The translations under genes were made by a program, and so were the position numbers. The notes under the pieces are model-generated. The model was not told the DNA's origin and did no database searches. It saw only the letters and a program-made list of their open reading frames with translations. From Nilaparvata lugens (lineage: Eukaryota > Arthropoda > Insecta > Hemiptera > Delphacidae): DNA of 64,000 bases. The stretch spans positions 50,099,994-50,163,993 of the forward strand of contig NC_052505.1 in the NCBI RefSeq assembly GCF_014356525.2, given 5' to 3'. This document shows positions 42,368 to 54,369 of the stretch, piece after piece; the stretch's first letter is position 1; every line of letters starts with the position of its first letter.

Positions 42368-42985
42368 CAATAATATAATTAATTATAAATCAGAAAGAAA
42401 TGCTTGTAATGACAGTAGCCTACTAGCACTCTGACAAAAAATGAGTAAAGTATATAAGGTGATCAGGTGTAAATCCATGAGGCACCAAACAGCTGCGGCA
42501 GCCTTCCTTCAAGGACAGAGCAGCTACATCTAGCTCTGCTATAAACAAAAATTGACATATAGCAGAGCTATAATGTAGCAAAGCTACATGTAGCTCTAAT
42601 TCTCTTATAGGTTTACCGAAAACTTTGGATAACTCAATTTCTGCTATGTAGCTGAGAAAATAGGCTTAAAACTGCTATATAGCAGATCTCCAGTGTCACT
42701 TTTTGAACATGTAGCAGAGCTATATACCCTATTTTTTCAGCTATATAGCAGATAATGTGCCATCCAAAATTTTCTGTAAACATCAAAGAGAATCTGAGCT
42801 ATATGTAGCTGCTTTGCCCTTGAAGGAAGGCTGCCGCAGCTGTGTACTGCTGTTTGCAGCTGTTTGGTGCCTACTGGGTTTACACCAGATATACTGTACT
42901 CATTTGTTGTCAGAGTGCTATTAGGCTACTGCGCATTGCGAGCATTTCTTTTTGATTCATATAATAGTAGCTCTGTGAACAGTAG
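42368..42985. mobile_element. Foldback element with TAGCTC palindromes, copy 1
   Basis: Arms share AAAGAAATGCT, CAGTAGCCTA, AGCACTCTGACAA, ATGAGTA and GGCACCAAACAGCTG inverted. The loop has repeated TAGCAGAGCTA words and the GGCAGCCTTCCTTCAAGG block in both orientations. In copy 2 a LINE is inserted in this element. Confidence 0.75.
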
Positions 42986-43376
42986 ACCTCACGCAGTTTC
43001 CTCATCCACAAGTATCTGATGTCACCTGTTCTCACAATTTTAATTTAGTTGAATCACAATATTCACAGCTGAATAATAATTTACTCTTAAAAACTGTTAT
43101 TTGTTTTCTCCAAGATCAAAAGCTCACTTATGTTAATAAACTTAGTTCACGTTTGAATTTGTATCCCATATGATGATTCATCCAGTTTCGTGATAATCTT
43201 TCCATCTAATAAAAAATATTTCTCTACTATTTTAAAATTATTTTTTTCAATCATGAATATTATAATTTCTTTGGCATTATTCCGTTCATTTACTTACTTA
43301 CTTTACTCTATCCGGCTCTACGGTCCTGGGTGGACTTTGGCCTCCTTAACATAGTGCCTCCATTCGTCTCTATCCT

Positions 43377-43476
43377 NNNNNNNNNNNNNNNNNNNNNNNN
43401 NNNNNNNNNNNNNNNNNNNNNNNNNNNNNNNNNNNNNNNNNNNNNNNNNNNNNNNNNNNNNNNNNNNNNNNNNNNN
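43377..43476. other. Assembly gap, 100 N
   Basis: Exactly 100 N, the conventional filler for a gap of unknown size. Sequence on its two sides belongs to opposite ends of the same duplicated segment. Confidence 1.
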
Positions 43477-44512
43477 ACGATTTCATCTTCTAAACTCCGG
43501 AGTCTATCAAGTTCTCGACTTATTTGAGTCCAGGACTTTAACGCATTAAACGTGAGGGAAATTCACAATATCTTGCTGTTGTTTTGTTGGCATTATAGCA
43601 AAACGGAACAGCTGATTACAGCGGACAATTCAAATGAGCATGCTCTTGCTCTTCAAACTATATTGTAAAAATAAGTTCCGATTTCTTTGTTGGCTTATTC
43701 AAAGCAAAACCTTTGAAAGGTGAATGAATAAACATTTCATTTTACGTTATGCTATTATTGATCATTGATTCTAACCAGTGATTTTGGAATAAAAATTTCA
43801 TTAGGCTATTGAGTTTGAAAACGTATTTGTTTTGAAAAAAAAACTGGAGTAATAATTTATTATTGTTACTATTATTAATATGTTGAATAATAACATTCAG
43901 ATTGAATATAATTCCAAGGCAATCCTTGTATTATTTCGCTTGAACATTTTTAGGTTATGTTACAGTCGTAAAATGAGGTTAGTTTCTTACGCATATTTCT
44001 GATACAATTTTATTCCAAATGAACTTGCAAACTATAAAAATTATGAATTTAGATGGACTAATCCAAATAATTTAGGTATTCCATGATATCTATTTGGCTT
44101 TTTATCTACTCCAAAACAATAACTGAATTGTGTTGCTCAGTTGGCTTTTTATCTACTCCAAAACAATACTGAATTGTGTTTGCTCAGTCTAGAACTTGAA
44201 TTTAAACCCTACCCCAGTCGAGGGTTTAAAATCATGCTGTTTCAAGTTCTGGACTTAACGATTTTTGATAAATCCTTGACTCAGAAAGAGGTGAGAATCT
44301 AATTCAAGTCCTGGACTTATAAGCCATTCAATCAGAAAGCGAAATTATAAACTCCAGGGTCTAATATGATCTTTAAACTCCAGAGTCTATTTAAGTCCTC
44401 AACTACGTTAATGCTCTAACTCAGAAAGCCAATTTCCAAGCCAAGACTCCAGAGTTTAAAGCCAGTTAAAGTCTAGAACTTAGCTAAATTCCAAGCTCGG
44501 AAACCGGCCCAT
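43477..44512. mobile_element. TIR element with GGGCCGGTTTCCGAGC ends, copy 2 (left end missing)
   Basis: Right end GCTCGGAAACCGGCCC is intact; the left end is lost in the gap. It has a 40-bp local duplication near 44105-44165 (GGCTTTTTATCTACTCCAAA twice) that is absent in copy 1. Confidence 0.85.
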
Positions 44513-45099
44513 GGAGTTGTTGCACTATGCTAAAGGTTACAAATTTAAAGGAAGACAACTGTATATTGTCATCGGTTTTTGTAATTGCTCGATGAGAAAG
44601 ATTCCGTTTCAACTTGTTCGATTACTAATTCAAGAGTTCAATATTCATTTTAATGTTTTTTATTATTTTTTTACAAACTTCAATTTTTTTGATATATTTG
44701 AATTTTAATTCAATTTACATCTTCCCCCATTATTGATATCTTTTTTTGAAAAAAATTGGTAACTCCAGTGGGTACTAAAATTGTAAAGTCTCATTTAGGA
44801 ACAGTATTGATAATTGAAGTTTTGATAGGAAAAAAATCAAAAATGTGCCGGCTTTTGCCTGAAAAATGTTTAGAATATTTTTATATGAAGCTCACCATTA
44901 CGGCTGACAACATTTTCTTCTGTGAATACCATTGATGAAACCTTAAGCTAGTTTTATACTAGTATCCAATTTATCCAATATCGTGATCGATGACCAGGCT
45001 TCCCCGGGTAGATCGTGTCAAAAATTAAAACTGTATTTTACACATAGATGGCGGCCTCACAGACCAGCATAGTCATCATTTTAAAAATCCTCTATAGTC

Positions 45100-48013
45100 T
45101 GTGTAAAATAAGTTTAGACTTGGCCCTCCATCCGAAGAAATTATAAGGTTGCCAATTCGTGTAAAATTGTAACTTTCTCAAATTTCCAATTCAACGTCAG
45201 AATTGGATGTAGAATATCATCCCCGATATCCTACTAGTGCTAGAAAAGGGTTGAAGAATTAAAAGGAAATCAACTTTTATGATAAAATTGGAAACATCGC
45301 GAAAGTTTGTTTTTCTTTTGAATATCACTTCTCTCAGAATCATGGGGCATCGTAAAGCGTAATAATTTTATATCAATTTAACGGGGAGAATGTAGGCCTA
45401 TTTTATAATTAATGATTATGTTCGTCAATGTCGAGACATTTCAAGCAAAAACATGAACTTTTCGACATGCTGGAAACTTTTTTGTTTCAAAAGATAAGTA
45501 GGTGGTGAAAGCAAGAAAGTTTCTCAGAAATGATTGAAATTATTCTTCCAATTGTCAAAAGTACTCGGAAGAATGTATTTAGGCCTCTCAGGAGTTTCAA
45601 AGTCAAGGATAGCGGCTGAATGGTGTGCCACTATATGCTATCAAGAGCTGGGATCAACAAAAACAAAATACAGAACAATTGAAAAAATCAGCAACTGCAA
45701 GCCACATGATTATGAATAGTGAAAATGACAACCTCGCCTCGAATAATCCAAGCAGTGTTTCATTACAGCCTTTCTAGAAGCAATCAGCCACTTACGTTTG
45801 AAATAATTCAGTCAAATATCTCGTAAATTGCCAGCTTTTAGCATACAATTTGGTACACAATGCATACCATGCAGGCGCTCTCCTCACTTTAAAATTCCTT
45901 GGAGTCCAAAATACGATCTTCCAACTACTTTTGACAATTGAAAAAAAATTAAATTATTTCTGAGAACCTTTCTTGCTTTCACCACCCATTTATCTTTTTG
46001 TAATCAATAAACCATTATTCTATTTGATATTGATCAAGCTCAGCCACATTTTACATTGATATAATCAATAAATCATAATTCCTCAATTCAGTTTTTGCTC
46101 ACTCACTCACTGTCTTTTAATACTTGTATAGTCCAGTCAATGAAATATTGAACAGGGAAAATTTTGGAACATAATTTTTGACCCCGTAGCTCTTTAAGGG
46201 TAAGTAAGGGGGAAAACATATCAAAAGTCCTCACTCCTATCCCCTGTGCTAAGATGGTGGGGGTGGTTTGAAAGTGCCATATTTTGTTTTTTGAATACCT
46301 ATATCTCGAACAATATGCGCCTTTTGGAATTGTTGTCAAACACTATCATAATATTAAAGCGAAATTCCATAAATCAAATTGATTAATTGATGTATCAAAT
46401 TATCCTACAAGTTTCATTTCCAATATTTTTCTATATCTCTCATAGTTTTCTAGGTATTAGCTTTCTAAGGTATCACACTTTGAAGAAAAACCCTACCGGC
46501 TCCGATTTTTCCATCTTTTTGGCCTTATAACTTTTCAACGATTCATCCGTGCTAATCATGGGCTCATAGAGCCTCTTCAATTTCATCTATGGTCTCATTA
46601 TTTTACGCATCTCCCAACGATTGTTGCAGCCGTTATAGTGTTGAGTGTGAAATCTTCAGTTCAACAACAATAGATAAATTTTCAGGGAAATTGGGAGGGG
46701 ATATTGGAACATAATATTTGACTTCGCAGCTTTGTTTGAACTAGTTAGAAGGTGAACATACTAAAAGTCCTCATTCCTTCTCCTTGAGCTTAAGGGATGA
46801 GGGTAGTTTAAAAGTTGAATTTTTTTTCATTTCTGGCTGACACGCATGTAACTGGGAAAAAATGCATTTCAGTAACATGGCTAACTAAGTAAAAATGAAG
46901 CTGAATAAATTTCCTACAAGGTTTGTACAGTGGAGTTTTGTGATATCTTCTTTAGTTTTTGAGATATTCACTTTTAAAAGTGTAAAATCTTTGTAAAGAC
47001 AGTTATTCTTCCAACTTTTTGCTCTTTCAGGGCTTATTACTCAAGAACAATACATCGAAACAATGTATTTTTTTACACAGGGGTAGGAGTGAGGACTTTT
47101 AGTATGATTACTCCCTTACTATCCTTGAAAGAAGAGAGCTACGGGGTCAAAAATTGTGTTCCAAAATTTTCCCTCTATAGTCTTTCATTAACTGGACTAA
47201 AGGAGTATTTAAAAGACAGTGAGTTGTAGAGCATTCAATTCTCTTCGATTTAATGTATTATTTCATCATTTTATGCTTTCCATCAATTTTTATAGCAGTT
47301 TTAGTGTTGAGTGTGGTAGATCTGAGGACTTTTTATACAGAGTGGGTGAAAACAACCTCGCCTCGAATAATCCAAGCAGTGTTTCATTACAGCCTTTCTA
47401 GAAGCAATCAGCTACTTACGTTTGAAATAATTCAGTCAAATATCTCGTAAATTGCCAGCTTTTAGCATACAATTTGGTACACAATGCATACCATGCAGGC
47501 GCTCTCCTCACTTTAAAACTCCTTGGAGTCCAAAATACGATCTTCCAACTACTATTGACAATTGAAAAAAAATTAAATTATTTCTGAAAAACTTTCTTGC
47601 TTTCACCACCCATTTATATCTTGAAACAAAAAAGTTTCCAGCATGTCGAAAAGTTCATGTTTTCTGCTTGAAATGTCTCGACATTGACGAACATAATCAA
47701 AAATATTATAAAATACATTCTCCCCGTTAAATTGATATAAAATTATTACGCTTTAAGATGCCCCATGATTCTGAGAGAAGTGATATTCAAAAGAAAAACA
47801 AACTTTCGCGATGTTTCCAATTTTATCATAAAAGTTGAATTTCCTTTTAATACTTCAACCCTTTTCTAGCACTAGTAGGATATCGGGGATGATATTCTAC
47901 ATCCAATTCTGACGTTGAATTGGAAATTTGAGAAAGTTGCAATTTACACGAATTGGCAACCTTATAATTTCTTCGGATGGAGGGCCAAGTCTCAACTTAT
48001 TTTACACAAACTG
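45100..48013. repeat. Composite inverted-repeat region, copy 2
   Basis: Same architecture as 33164-36076, including the foldback FB-A at about 46084-47228. Confidence 0.8.
46084..47228. mobile_element. Foldback element FB-A, copy 2
   Basis: Near-identical to 34145-35290; a few single-base indels in homopolymers. Confidence 0.75.
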
Positions 48014-49479
48014 TAAAGAAAAAAAGCTCCTCCCAATGAGCCACCTTGATAGATAGGATGTTCTTGAACGCGGTAGGTGAGCGCCCCCTAACTGTATGTG
48101 GCAGGCAGTTGAACATCTTGATTGCTAGCACCGGAAAACAATCCCCAACCTTAGACAGTTGACGGCGTGGAACATCCAAGTTGGTGCTCCCCCGAGTATT
48201 GTAAGTGTGCACTTCCTCTCTTTTTGTGAACATAGACTGATGTTTTTTGATGTGCAAGAGTGATGCCAATATGTAAAGTCCATACACAGTATGGATGCCT
48301 AGGCGTTGAAATATGGGCTGGCAGTGAGCATCAAACTTGCTATAAGTCATCACAGGAAGTGCCTTTTTAGAAGCAGGAGAATGTCAGCATGAGCTGAATG
48401 ACCCCACACAAGTATTCCATACTGTATATGACAGCTAAACACAGCATGAGACAGCATCAGCAGTCTTTGGGATCTCAGAAGTCCTCTCATTTTCCGGAGC
48501 AAATAGACCACTCTAGAAAGTTTTCTACAGATTTTGATGATGTGAGGTTCCCATGACAACTTGGTGTCCATGCTGAAGCCAAGCAAGGTGACAGGAGCAG
48601 CACTGGCAACTGCTGTTCTGGCCAGTGTACACAGCATGTCTTGGGTTTTGCTCTCATTCAACTTTAGCTTATTTGTGCAAAACCAATTCTTTGCCTCTTC
48701 AAAAAGCTCGTGAGCCTTCAGCTTAGCTTCCTCTGGCCCCTTGCCCTGACCCAAGATGGTTGTATCATCCGCAAAAAGCAGGCTGGAGTTCCACAGATGC
48801 ATGTCATTTATCATGATCAGGAATAACAGTGGTCCTAGCACAGAGCCCTGGGGTACTTCTTGTGGTACTTCTGCTCTATCTGAAGTAGCACCCATGATGG
48901 ATACGACCTGCTGTCTGTTACCAAGGTAATCAACAACCATACCCCATGCTCTGCCCTGAAAACCGTACATTTTCAACTTCCTGAGCAGGACTTCATGGGA
49001 GACACAGTCGAATGCCTTTGACAAGTCACATAGAACAAGGCCAAGTGATCTATGTTCTTCAAAAGCATTGTTGATCCTCTCCACAAGACTAATCCAAATG
49101 AGGTCGATCTCCCCCTTCTGAATCCGTGCTGCCGGCATGGAAATGTCGGCACAATGGGGACTGAACGAAAGTTTCCAACATCATCAGGACAGCCCTTCTT
49201 GAAAAATGGCACCGTTTTAGACACTTTGAGACAGTCCGGAAAAACACCCTCAGACAGACATGCGTCCACAGGCAGTAGAAGTGGGCCAGCTAGTATATAT
49301 GCCATGCTTTTCAGGATGTATGTGGATAGACTATAGAAGTCCTGAATGTAGGTTGTCTTGAAGTTCATGATTATATTGAGCAGCTCACTCTCACTCAGCA
49401 AACAAAATTGATCAATTTCATGAGGAGTCTCAGGTACCAGGGAAACTGGGTCAATAGTTGAAGCCGAAATCACTCCCAC
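47997..49479 (-). CDS. LINE reverse transcriptase, copy 2, two frameshifts
   Basis: 49479-48973 (FVS-type start region through CRQHGFRRGRSTSFG), then 49138-48350 (ISLVERINNAFEE to LLLLKRHFL, with SLLFADDTT), then 48353-47997 (C-terminal block). Compared with copy 1 there is an extra frameshift near 49095, where copy 1 has two more bases. That site separates HGFRRGRST from ISLVERIN. Confidence 0.8.
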
Positions 49480-50590
49480 TATCTCAGCTACTGACTTCAG
49501 AAACGCCTCATTGACCTCATCGGGACTCTTTTTACACCTTACTTGTGGTTTGTGTTGTAGGAGTCATTGATGAGATTCCACACTGTCTTTGTAGGACTAT
49601 CAGATCTCTCAATGTAACTATTATTAGACTCTCTTTTTGCGCTGTCAATCTCTTATTTGTAGACCTGCTTGGCTCTAAGGTAGTTCCTGTATTCCACACC
49701 CTGCAATGATGGATTTTCTCTATATAAAGTATACAGTGCGGTAACAAGCAGTTTGATCCTCCTCAACTCTGGAGTATACCAATCATTCTGGTGTCTGGCC
49801 TTCTTTTTCCTGTTTACTCCATGCTGAATAACTGGCCTGAAGGACACTGCTGGCATGATTGGTCATAGACCTTTTACAATTTACTGAAAAAAATGTTGAA
49901 TCTGTCCTCAGCCGATGATGTCATGCTGCAAAGAAAATCCCAATTCACATCAGAAAGGCGCTGCCTAAACACTTCCACATTTTCATCTGACACTCCTCAC
50001 ATGAAACCTGTATTTGGACATCCACTCTGAACAATCTACATCTCTCTTGGATCCATGAATCACATCTACCAACACTGCACAGTGGTCTGCCATCACTAAA
50101 TTGAATATTTTCAAAACATTTTTAAGTATGTCCACATTTATATCATCAGAGTTCAGATGAACATTGAAATCACCACCTATGTACAAACTATCAGCACGAT
50201 GAGACACAAAATGAAGACAATGTTCAAACTGGACAATAAATTTATTAAAAAATTGAACATTTGAGTTTGTAGACAACAATTACTACCAGCGACAAGTTTT
50301 CAATAAAAACATCAACAGCCTCTAACACAAATTCAACATAGAAGGCACTATGCTCTCAACATTCAAGTTAATATCACAGTGAATAGCCATTCCACCATTT
50401 TTATGGGCTGTATAACAGAATTAAATACAAACTGGTTTGTCCATACTCAAATTTTATTCTAAAAATCAGTTTCTTCTTTTTCAAGCCAGTGTTCACATAC
50501 ACATAGAACATTTGGTTTAGTATTTCCAAGGAAAAGTGTCAACAAGTCAAGTTTTGAACGTAGTCATTGTACATTAATAAAACATAATCG
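47997..50590 (-). mobile_element. CR1/Jockey-like LINE, copy 2
   Basis: Counterpart of 36060-38640 with the same order of fragments. The endonuclease part (50279-49983) again shows SLYIGGDFNVH. Confidence 0.8.
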
Positions 50591-50857
50591 TAGGCTAGAT
50601 TCTGAAACTGTATTTGTAGCAGAGCTACATGTAGCTCAGCTATATAGCCCTGCTACAAGTTCAAAAAGTGACACTGGAGATCTGCTATATAGCAGTTTTA
50701 AAGCTACGTTTACACTATGTAGCTGGAGAGCTATATAGCAGAGCTATATAAAATTTGAGCTACATATAGATCTGCTAGATGTAGCTCTGCTATAAGTAGA
50801 TTTTAACGCTAATTTTATGATGTTTGGAATAAAGTTCACTGTTCAGTTCCCAGCCAG

Positions 50858-52950
50858 ATGCCGAAGAAGAAGGTCGCTGCTTTTGCCGCAGCTACTGTGA
50901 TATTTTCAGCACAGAGAAGAGAATGAAGATTTTGGATAAGACCCTCCCTTCAGGCTAGAAAACTATACAGTAGTACTGGACCTTTTAGTCCAGTCAAAGA
51001 AAGATTATAGAGGGAAAAGTTGGGAAGACAATTTTTGACCCCGCAGTTCTGTTTAGGGTAGTTAGGAGGAAAACATATCAAAAGTCCCCACCCCTACCCC
51101 CTTTGCTAAGGGGGTGGGGGTGGTTTAAAGGTACTATTTTTTTTGGTTTCTCGCATAAAACTCAAAAACTATGTATCCTAAGGACTTGACTGTCATATAA
51201 CAAATTAAAGCTTAAATTAAACACAATTTCCCACAATATTCATTCTGCAACTTTTTTTTATATCTCCACTAGTTTTCTAGATGCTTATCATAGGTTTGTC
51301 GAGCATTGAATTCTATTTGAGATGATGTATTATTTCACTATTCCAAGTTTTCCTCTCATTGTTATAGCAGCTTCAATGTAGGGGGTGAAATTTTCATTGC
51401 TGCAACAACTGATCGTTTGACCATGACATTTGAAGGGGGTGTCAGTGACACAATTTTTGACTTTGCAGCTTAATTTGGACTAGTTAGTAGGTGAACATAG
51501 CAAAAGTGCGCATCTTTATCCCCTCTGTTGAAGGTGTGGAACCGCTGAGTTAACACTTGTTGCAGCAATGAAAATTTCACCCCCTACATTCAAGCTGCTA
51601 TAACAATGAGAGGAAAACTTGGAATAGTGAAATAATACAACATTTCAAAGAGATTTCAATGCTCGACAAACCTACGATAAGCATCAGTTTTTATGATGCA
51701 TTGTTGGTGAGGTAAAAGCCCTGAAAGAGCAAAACATTGGATAAAAACCTGTTATTCCAAAAATTAAACACCTTCAAGAGCAAATATCTCGGGAACTGTT
51801 GGGAATATCACAAAATTCCACTCAACAAAAAGTGTAGAGAATTTATCAAGCTTCATTTTTGAATAGTTATTTCAGTCAGTTGAACGCATTGTTCTCTAGA
51901 TATGAGCGTGGAAGCAAAACGCTGCAAAATGCAACTTTTAAACCACCCTCATACCCTTATTCCCATGAGTTGGGAATGGGGACTTTTGATATGTTCTCCT
52001 CCAAACTAGTCTTAACAAAGCTGCAAAGTCAAAATTTTTGTTTGAAAGATCCCCTCCAAATTCCTTTGTCAATTGGTCTATTGTTGCAAAATTGAGATTT
52101 CACACTCAACACTAAAGATGCTACAAAAAGTGTAGGGAAATTCGTAAAAGCGTGGAATTATACATCAAATTGAAGAGAATATAATGCCTTATAAGCTCAT
52201 CATCAGCATGGTTTTTTTCCGTCGATTTTTAAAAAGTTCTAAGAGCAAAAATATAAAAAAATTGGTGGCAAACATGTATTTTTCCAAAAATGTCACACTT
52301 CAAGAGCGGATATTTCGAAAACTAGTGGAGATATAAAAAAGTTGTGGATTGAATATTGTGGGAAATTATGTAAGCTTTAATTTGTTATATGAGAGTCAAG
52401 TCCTTAGGATACATAGTTTTTGAGTGTAATGCTAGAAACCAAAAAATGGTACCTTTAAACCACCCCCACCCCCTTAGCACAGTGGATAGGGGTGGGGACT
52501 TTTGATATGTTTACCTCCTCACTGCCCTCAACAGAACTGTGGGGTCAAAAATTGTCTTCCCAACTTTTCCCCTATACCCTTTTTTGAGCATTTATTGCCT
52601 GGACTATTTTGAAAGACCTAAATGAGGATGATAAGAGACGATTTGACTCATGAAATTCGTTGTGATGGTAGTTTCAAGAACTTTCTTCGCATGACAAGTG
52701 GTGATTTTGAATATTTACTCAATGCAGTTGGACACGAAATTTCAAAAAAGATACCTCTTTCAGAGATGCAATTCCTGCCCGTGAAAAATTGGCAATTACT
52801 TTAAGATTGGTCATTTGTGCTCTGTGGAATATCAAGTCGTGCAAATAATAATAATATCGAGTGACCTGGCTGTCTCAGGTCTGGTGTCAGAGTTTTCAGG
52901 TCGCAACTGATCAATTTTAGGGCCTCTGACATGACCTAACGACTGCTTTT
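50858..52950 (+). pseudogene. HARBI1-like transposase, copy 2
   Basis: MPKKKVAAFAAATVIFSAQR at the start (one residue differs from copy 1) and the same stop soon after. FB-B occupies about 50985-52610. EIRCDGSFKNFLRMTSGDFE follows; here the codon before M is R, the residue usual in the family, where copy 1 has C. Confidence 0.75.
50985..52610. mobile_element. Foldback element FB-B, copy 2
   Basis: Same as 39038-40665 with small indels, for example a 6-base duplication near 51212. Confidence 0.8.
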
Positions 52951-53068
52951 TAGGCAGCCGGGACCGATGGCTTAACATGTCCATCCGAAACACGGGAGTG
53001 ACCCGAGATAAATATCTTGCCCGGGCCGGGATTTGAACCCGGGCCTCTGAATCATAAAGTCGTGCAGA
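52947..53068 (-). mobile_element. SINE-like fragment with tRNA B box, copy 2
   Basis: Same B box and GTTAAGCC-type core as at 41000-41120, with one or two substitutions. Confidence 0.55.
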
Positions 53069-53442
53069 GAACGGTTAGGATTTAGGATTAGCAAGGGTTT
53101 TGTGGCAAAATCGTTTGTTAGGTCGGGTTGGGTTAGGTTTGGTTTGGTTAGCCATAACCTATCTCATATTTATATAAAATAGGCGAACATGTTTGTTGTG
53201 ATTAAAACCGTCCAACAATACGGTATATACATTTATATAATTATACTGAAATCCACTTACCAAGCTATCCTCATTTGGATTGTATTGAAAAAATATTTAT
53301 TCATAAACATGTACAGGTCACAGGTACATTAGGAACAGCATCAATATACAAACAAACATAAACATGAAAAGTAGTAGAAGTAGTAAAAAGTAGTAACACT
53401 CTTGAACCTCCTATGTAAATAACAAAAATTGATGAACAACAA

Positions 53443-53844
53443 TCACAAACCCACAGTGCGATCTGCAAACTCCTGCAGGGAGTACAGACACAATGACATT
53501 AAAAACTCCTCGAGTTTTATACTTAATTTTTTTATGTTCTCTATTGCCTGTAATTCCAAATGCAGCATTTTGAAGTAATTCCTTCCTATGTAGTGCGTCT
53601 TTTTCTTGGAAAATTCTAACCTGTGTCTTTCAGTTATCCTCCAAAATCTAGTATTGTAGCCATGAGTCTCCTTCTCCTTAGTTCTTCTACAGGGTAATAT
53701 TCCTAACATACATGATAACATCAAATACCTATTGCCTGTAAACTGTAAGAATGCCAAGCTGTAAAAAAACAGTTTATTTCTATTTTTAAAATCAGCACTT
53801 TTAGCGTCCCATAGCCCAGGGTAATCCCTCAATAGTTCAACCAA
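53443..53844 (-). CDS. Chimeric ORF: MADF start fused to LINE C-terminus
   Basis: 133 codons. Residues 1-24 are the start of the MADF protein (VELLRDYPGLWDAKSADFKN). The rest is the LINE C-terminal domain (LQFTGNRYLMLSCMLGILPC onward). The junction at about 53766 coincides with the deletion relative to copy 1, and both sides share a short T/A-rich word, as in a microhomology deletion. Almost certainly a by-product and not a functional gene. Confidence 0.7.
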   Translation of the reverse strand: MVELLRDYPGLWDAKSADFKNRNKLFFYSLAFLQFTGNRYLMLSCMLGILPCRRTKEKETHGYNTRFWRITERHRLEFSKKKTHYIGRNYFKMLHLELQAIENIKKLSIKLEEFLMSLCLYSLQEFADRTVGL

Positions 53845-53894
53845 CTTTATAATATTGTCTTTATTCTAGTTAAATTAACTCTCCATTTTTGCAC

Positions 53895-54039
53895 AATAAT
53901 ATAATTATAAATCAGAAAGAAATGCTTGTAATGACAGTAGCCTACTAGCACTCTGACAAAAAATGAGTAAAGTATATAAGGTGATCAGGTGTAAATCCAG
54001 GAGGCACCAAACAGCTGCGGCAGCCTTCCTTCAAGGACA
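53895..54039. mobile_element. Left arm of the TAGCTC foldback, copy 2
   Basis: Equivalent to 42368-42526 of copy 1. The right part resumes at 58071. The LINE at 54040-58070 splits it. Confidence 0.75.
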
Positions 54040-54369
54040 ATTCAATTCAATTTTTTTCAATTCAATTCAATTTTATTTATCCTTTTTACAACATAGTTAT
54101 TGTACAAAGTAGTTATGAAATAAATAACTTAAAACTAAAACAAAATAACTTAAAATAGCAGGTTAACAAAAACACGGAAGGTCCCTGCAAAGGCAAGCCT
54201 GTGCGCAGGGGCCGAGTGTTACAAAAAACTACAGAACCAAAGTGAAAGCATAAAACAAAAATATAAATTATAAGTATGAAATTTGTATAATAAAAATCTC
54301 GAGAATACAGACAATTAACAAGAAATAATGAGCTTATTTAAGAGAAAAAAAGAGTTGAAAGGTGAACAG

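Larger units (their letters stand above)
38655..42985. mobile_element. Decayed PIF/Harbinger transposon, copy 1
   Basis: A HARBI1-like transposase on the plus strand (38915-41000) and a MADF-domain ORF on the minus strand (42352-41995). This is the two-gene layout of animal Harbinger elements. Both ends carry palindromic TAGCAGAGCTACATGTAGCTC-type repeats (38660-38870; 42520-42830). FB-B, a SINE-like fragment and a LINE fragment are inserted inside. Exact ends are not resolved. Confidence 0.65.
31587..43376 (+). repeat. Large duplicated segment, copy 1 (ends at gap)
   Basis: Collinear and nearly identical with 43477-58996. Offsets drift only by small indels (11,890 at the start, about 11,940 through the middle). 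It ends at the N gap in the sequence CATTCGTCTCTATCCT, which in copy 2 continues past 58996. Confidence 0.95.
50612..53764. mobile_element. Decayed PIF/Harbinger transposon, copy 2 (main part)
   Basis: Terminal TAGCAGAGCTACATG-type palindromes at 50615-50810, then HARBI1-like pieces, FB-B, the SINE-like fragment and the LINE fragment, as in copy 1. The MADF gene is mostly deleted. Confidence 0.65.

Noticed and set aside
43330..43527. Frame that crosses the N gap
   Set aside because: Joined only through unknown bases; the two sides belong to different ends of the duplicated segment.
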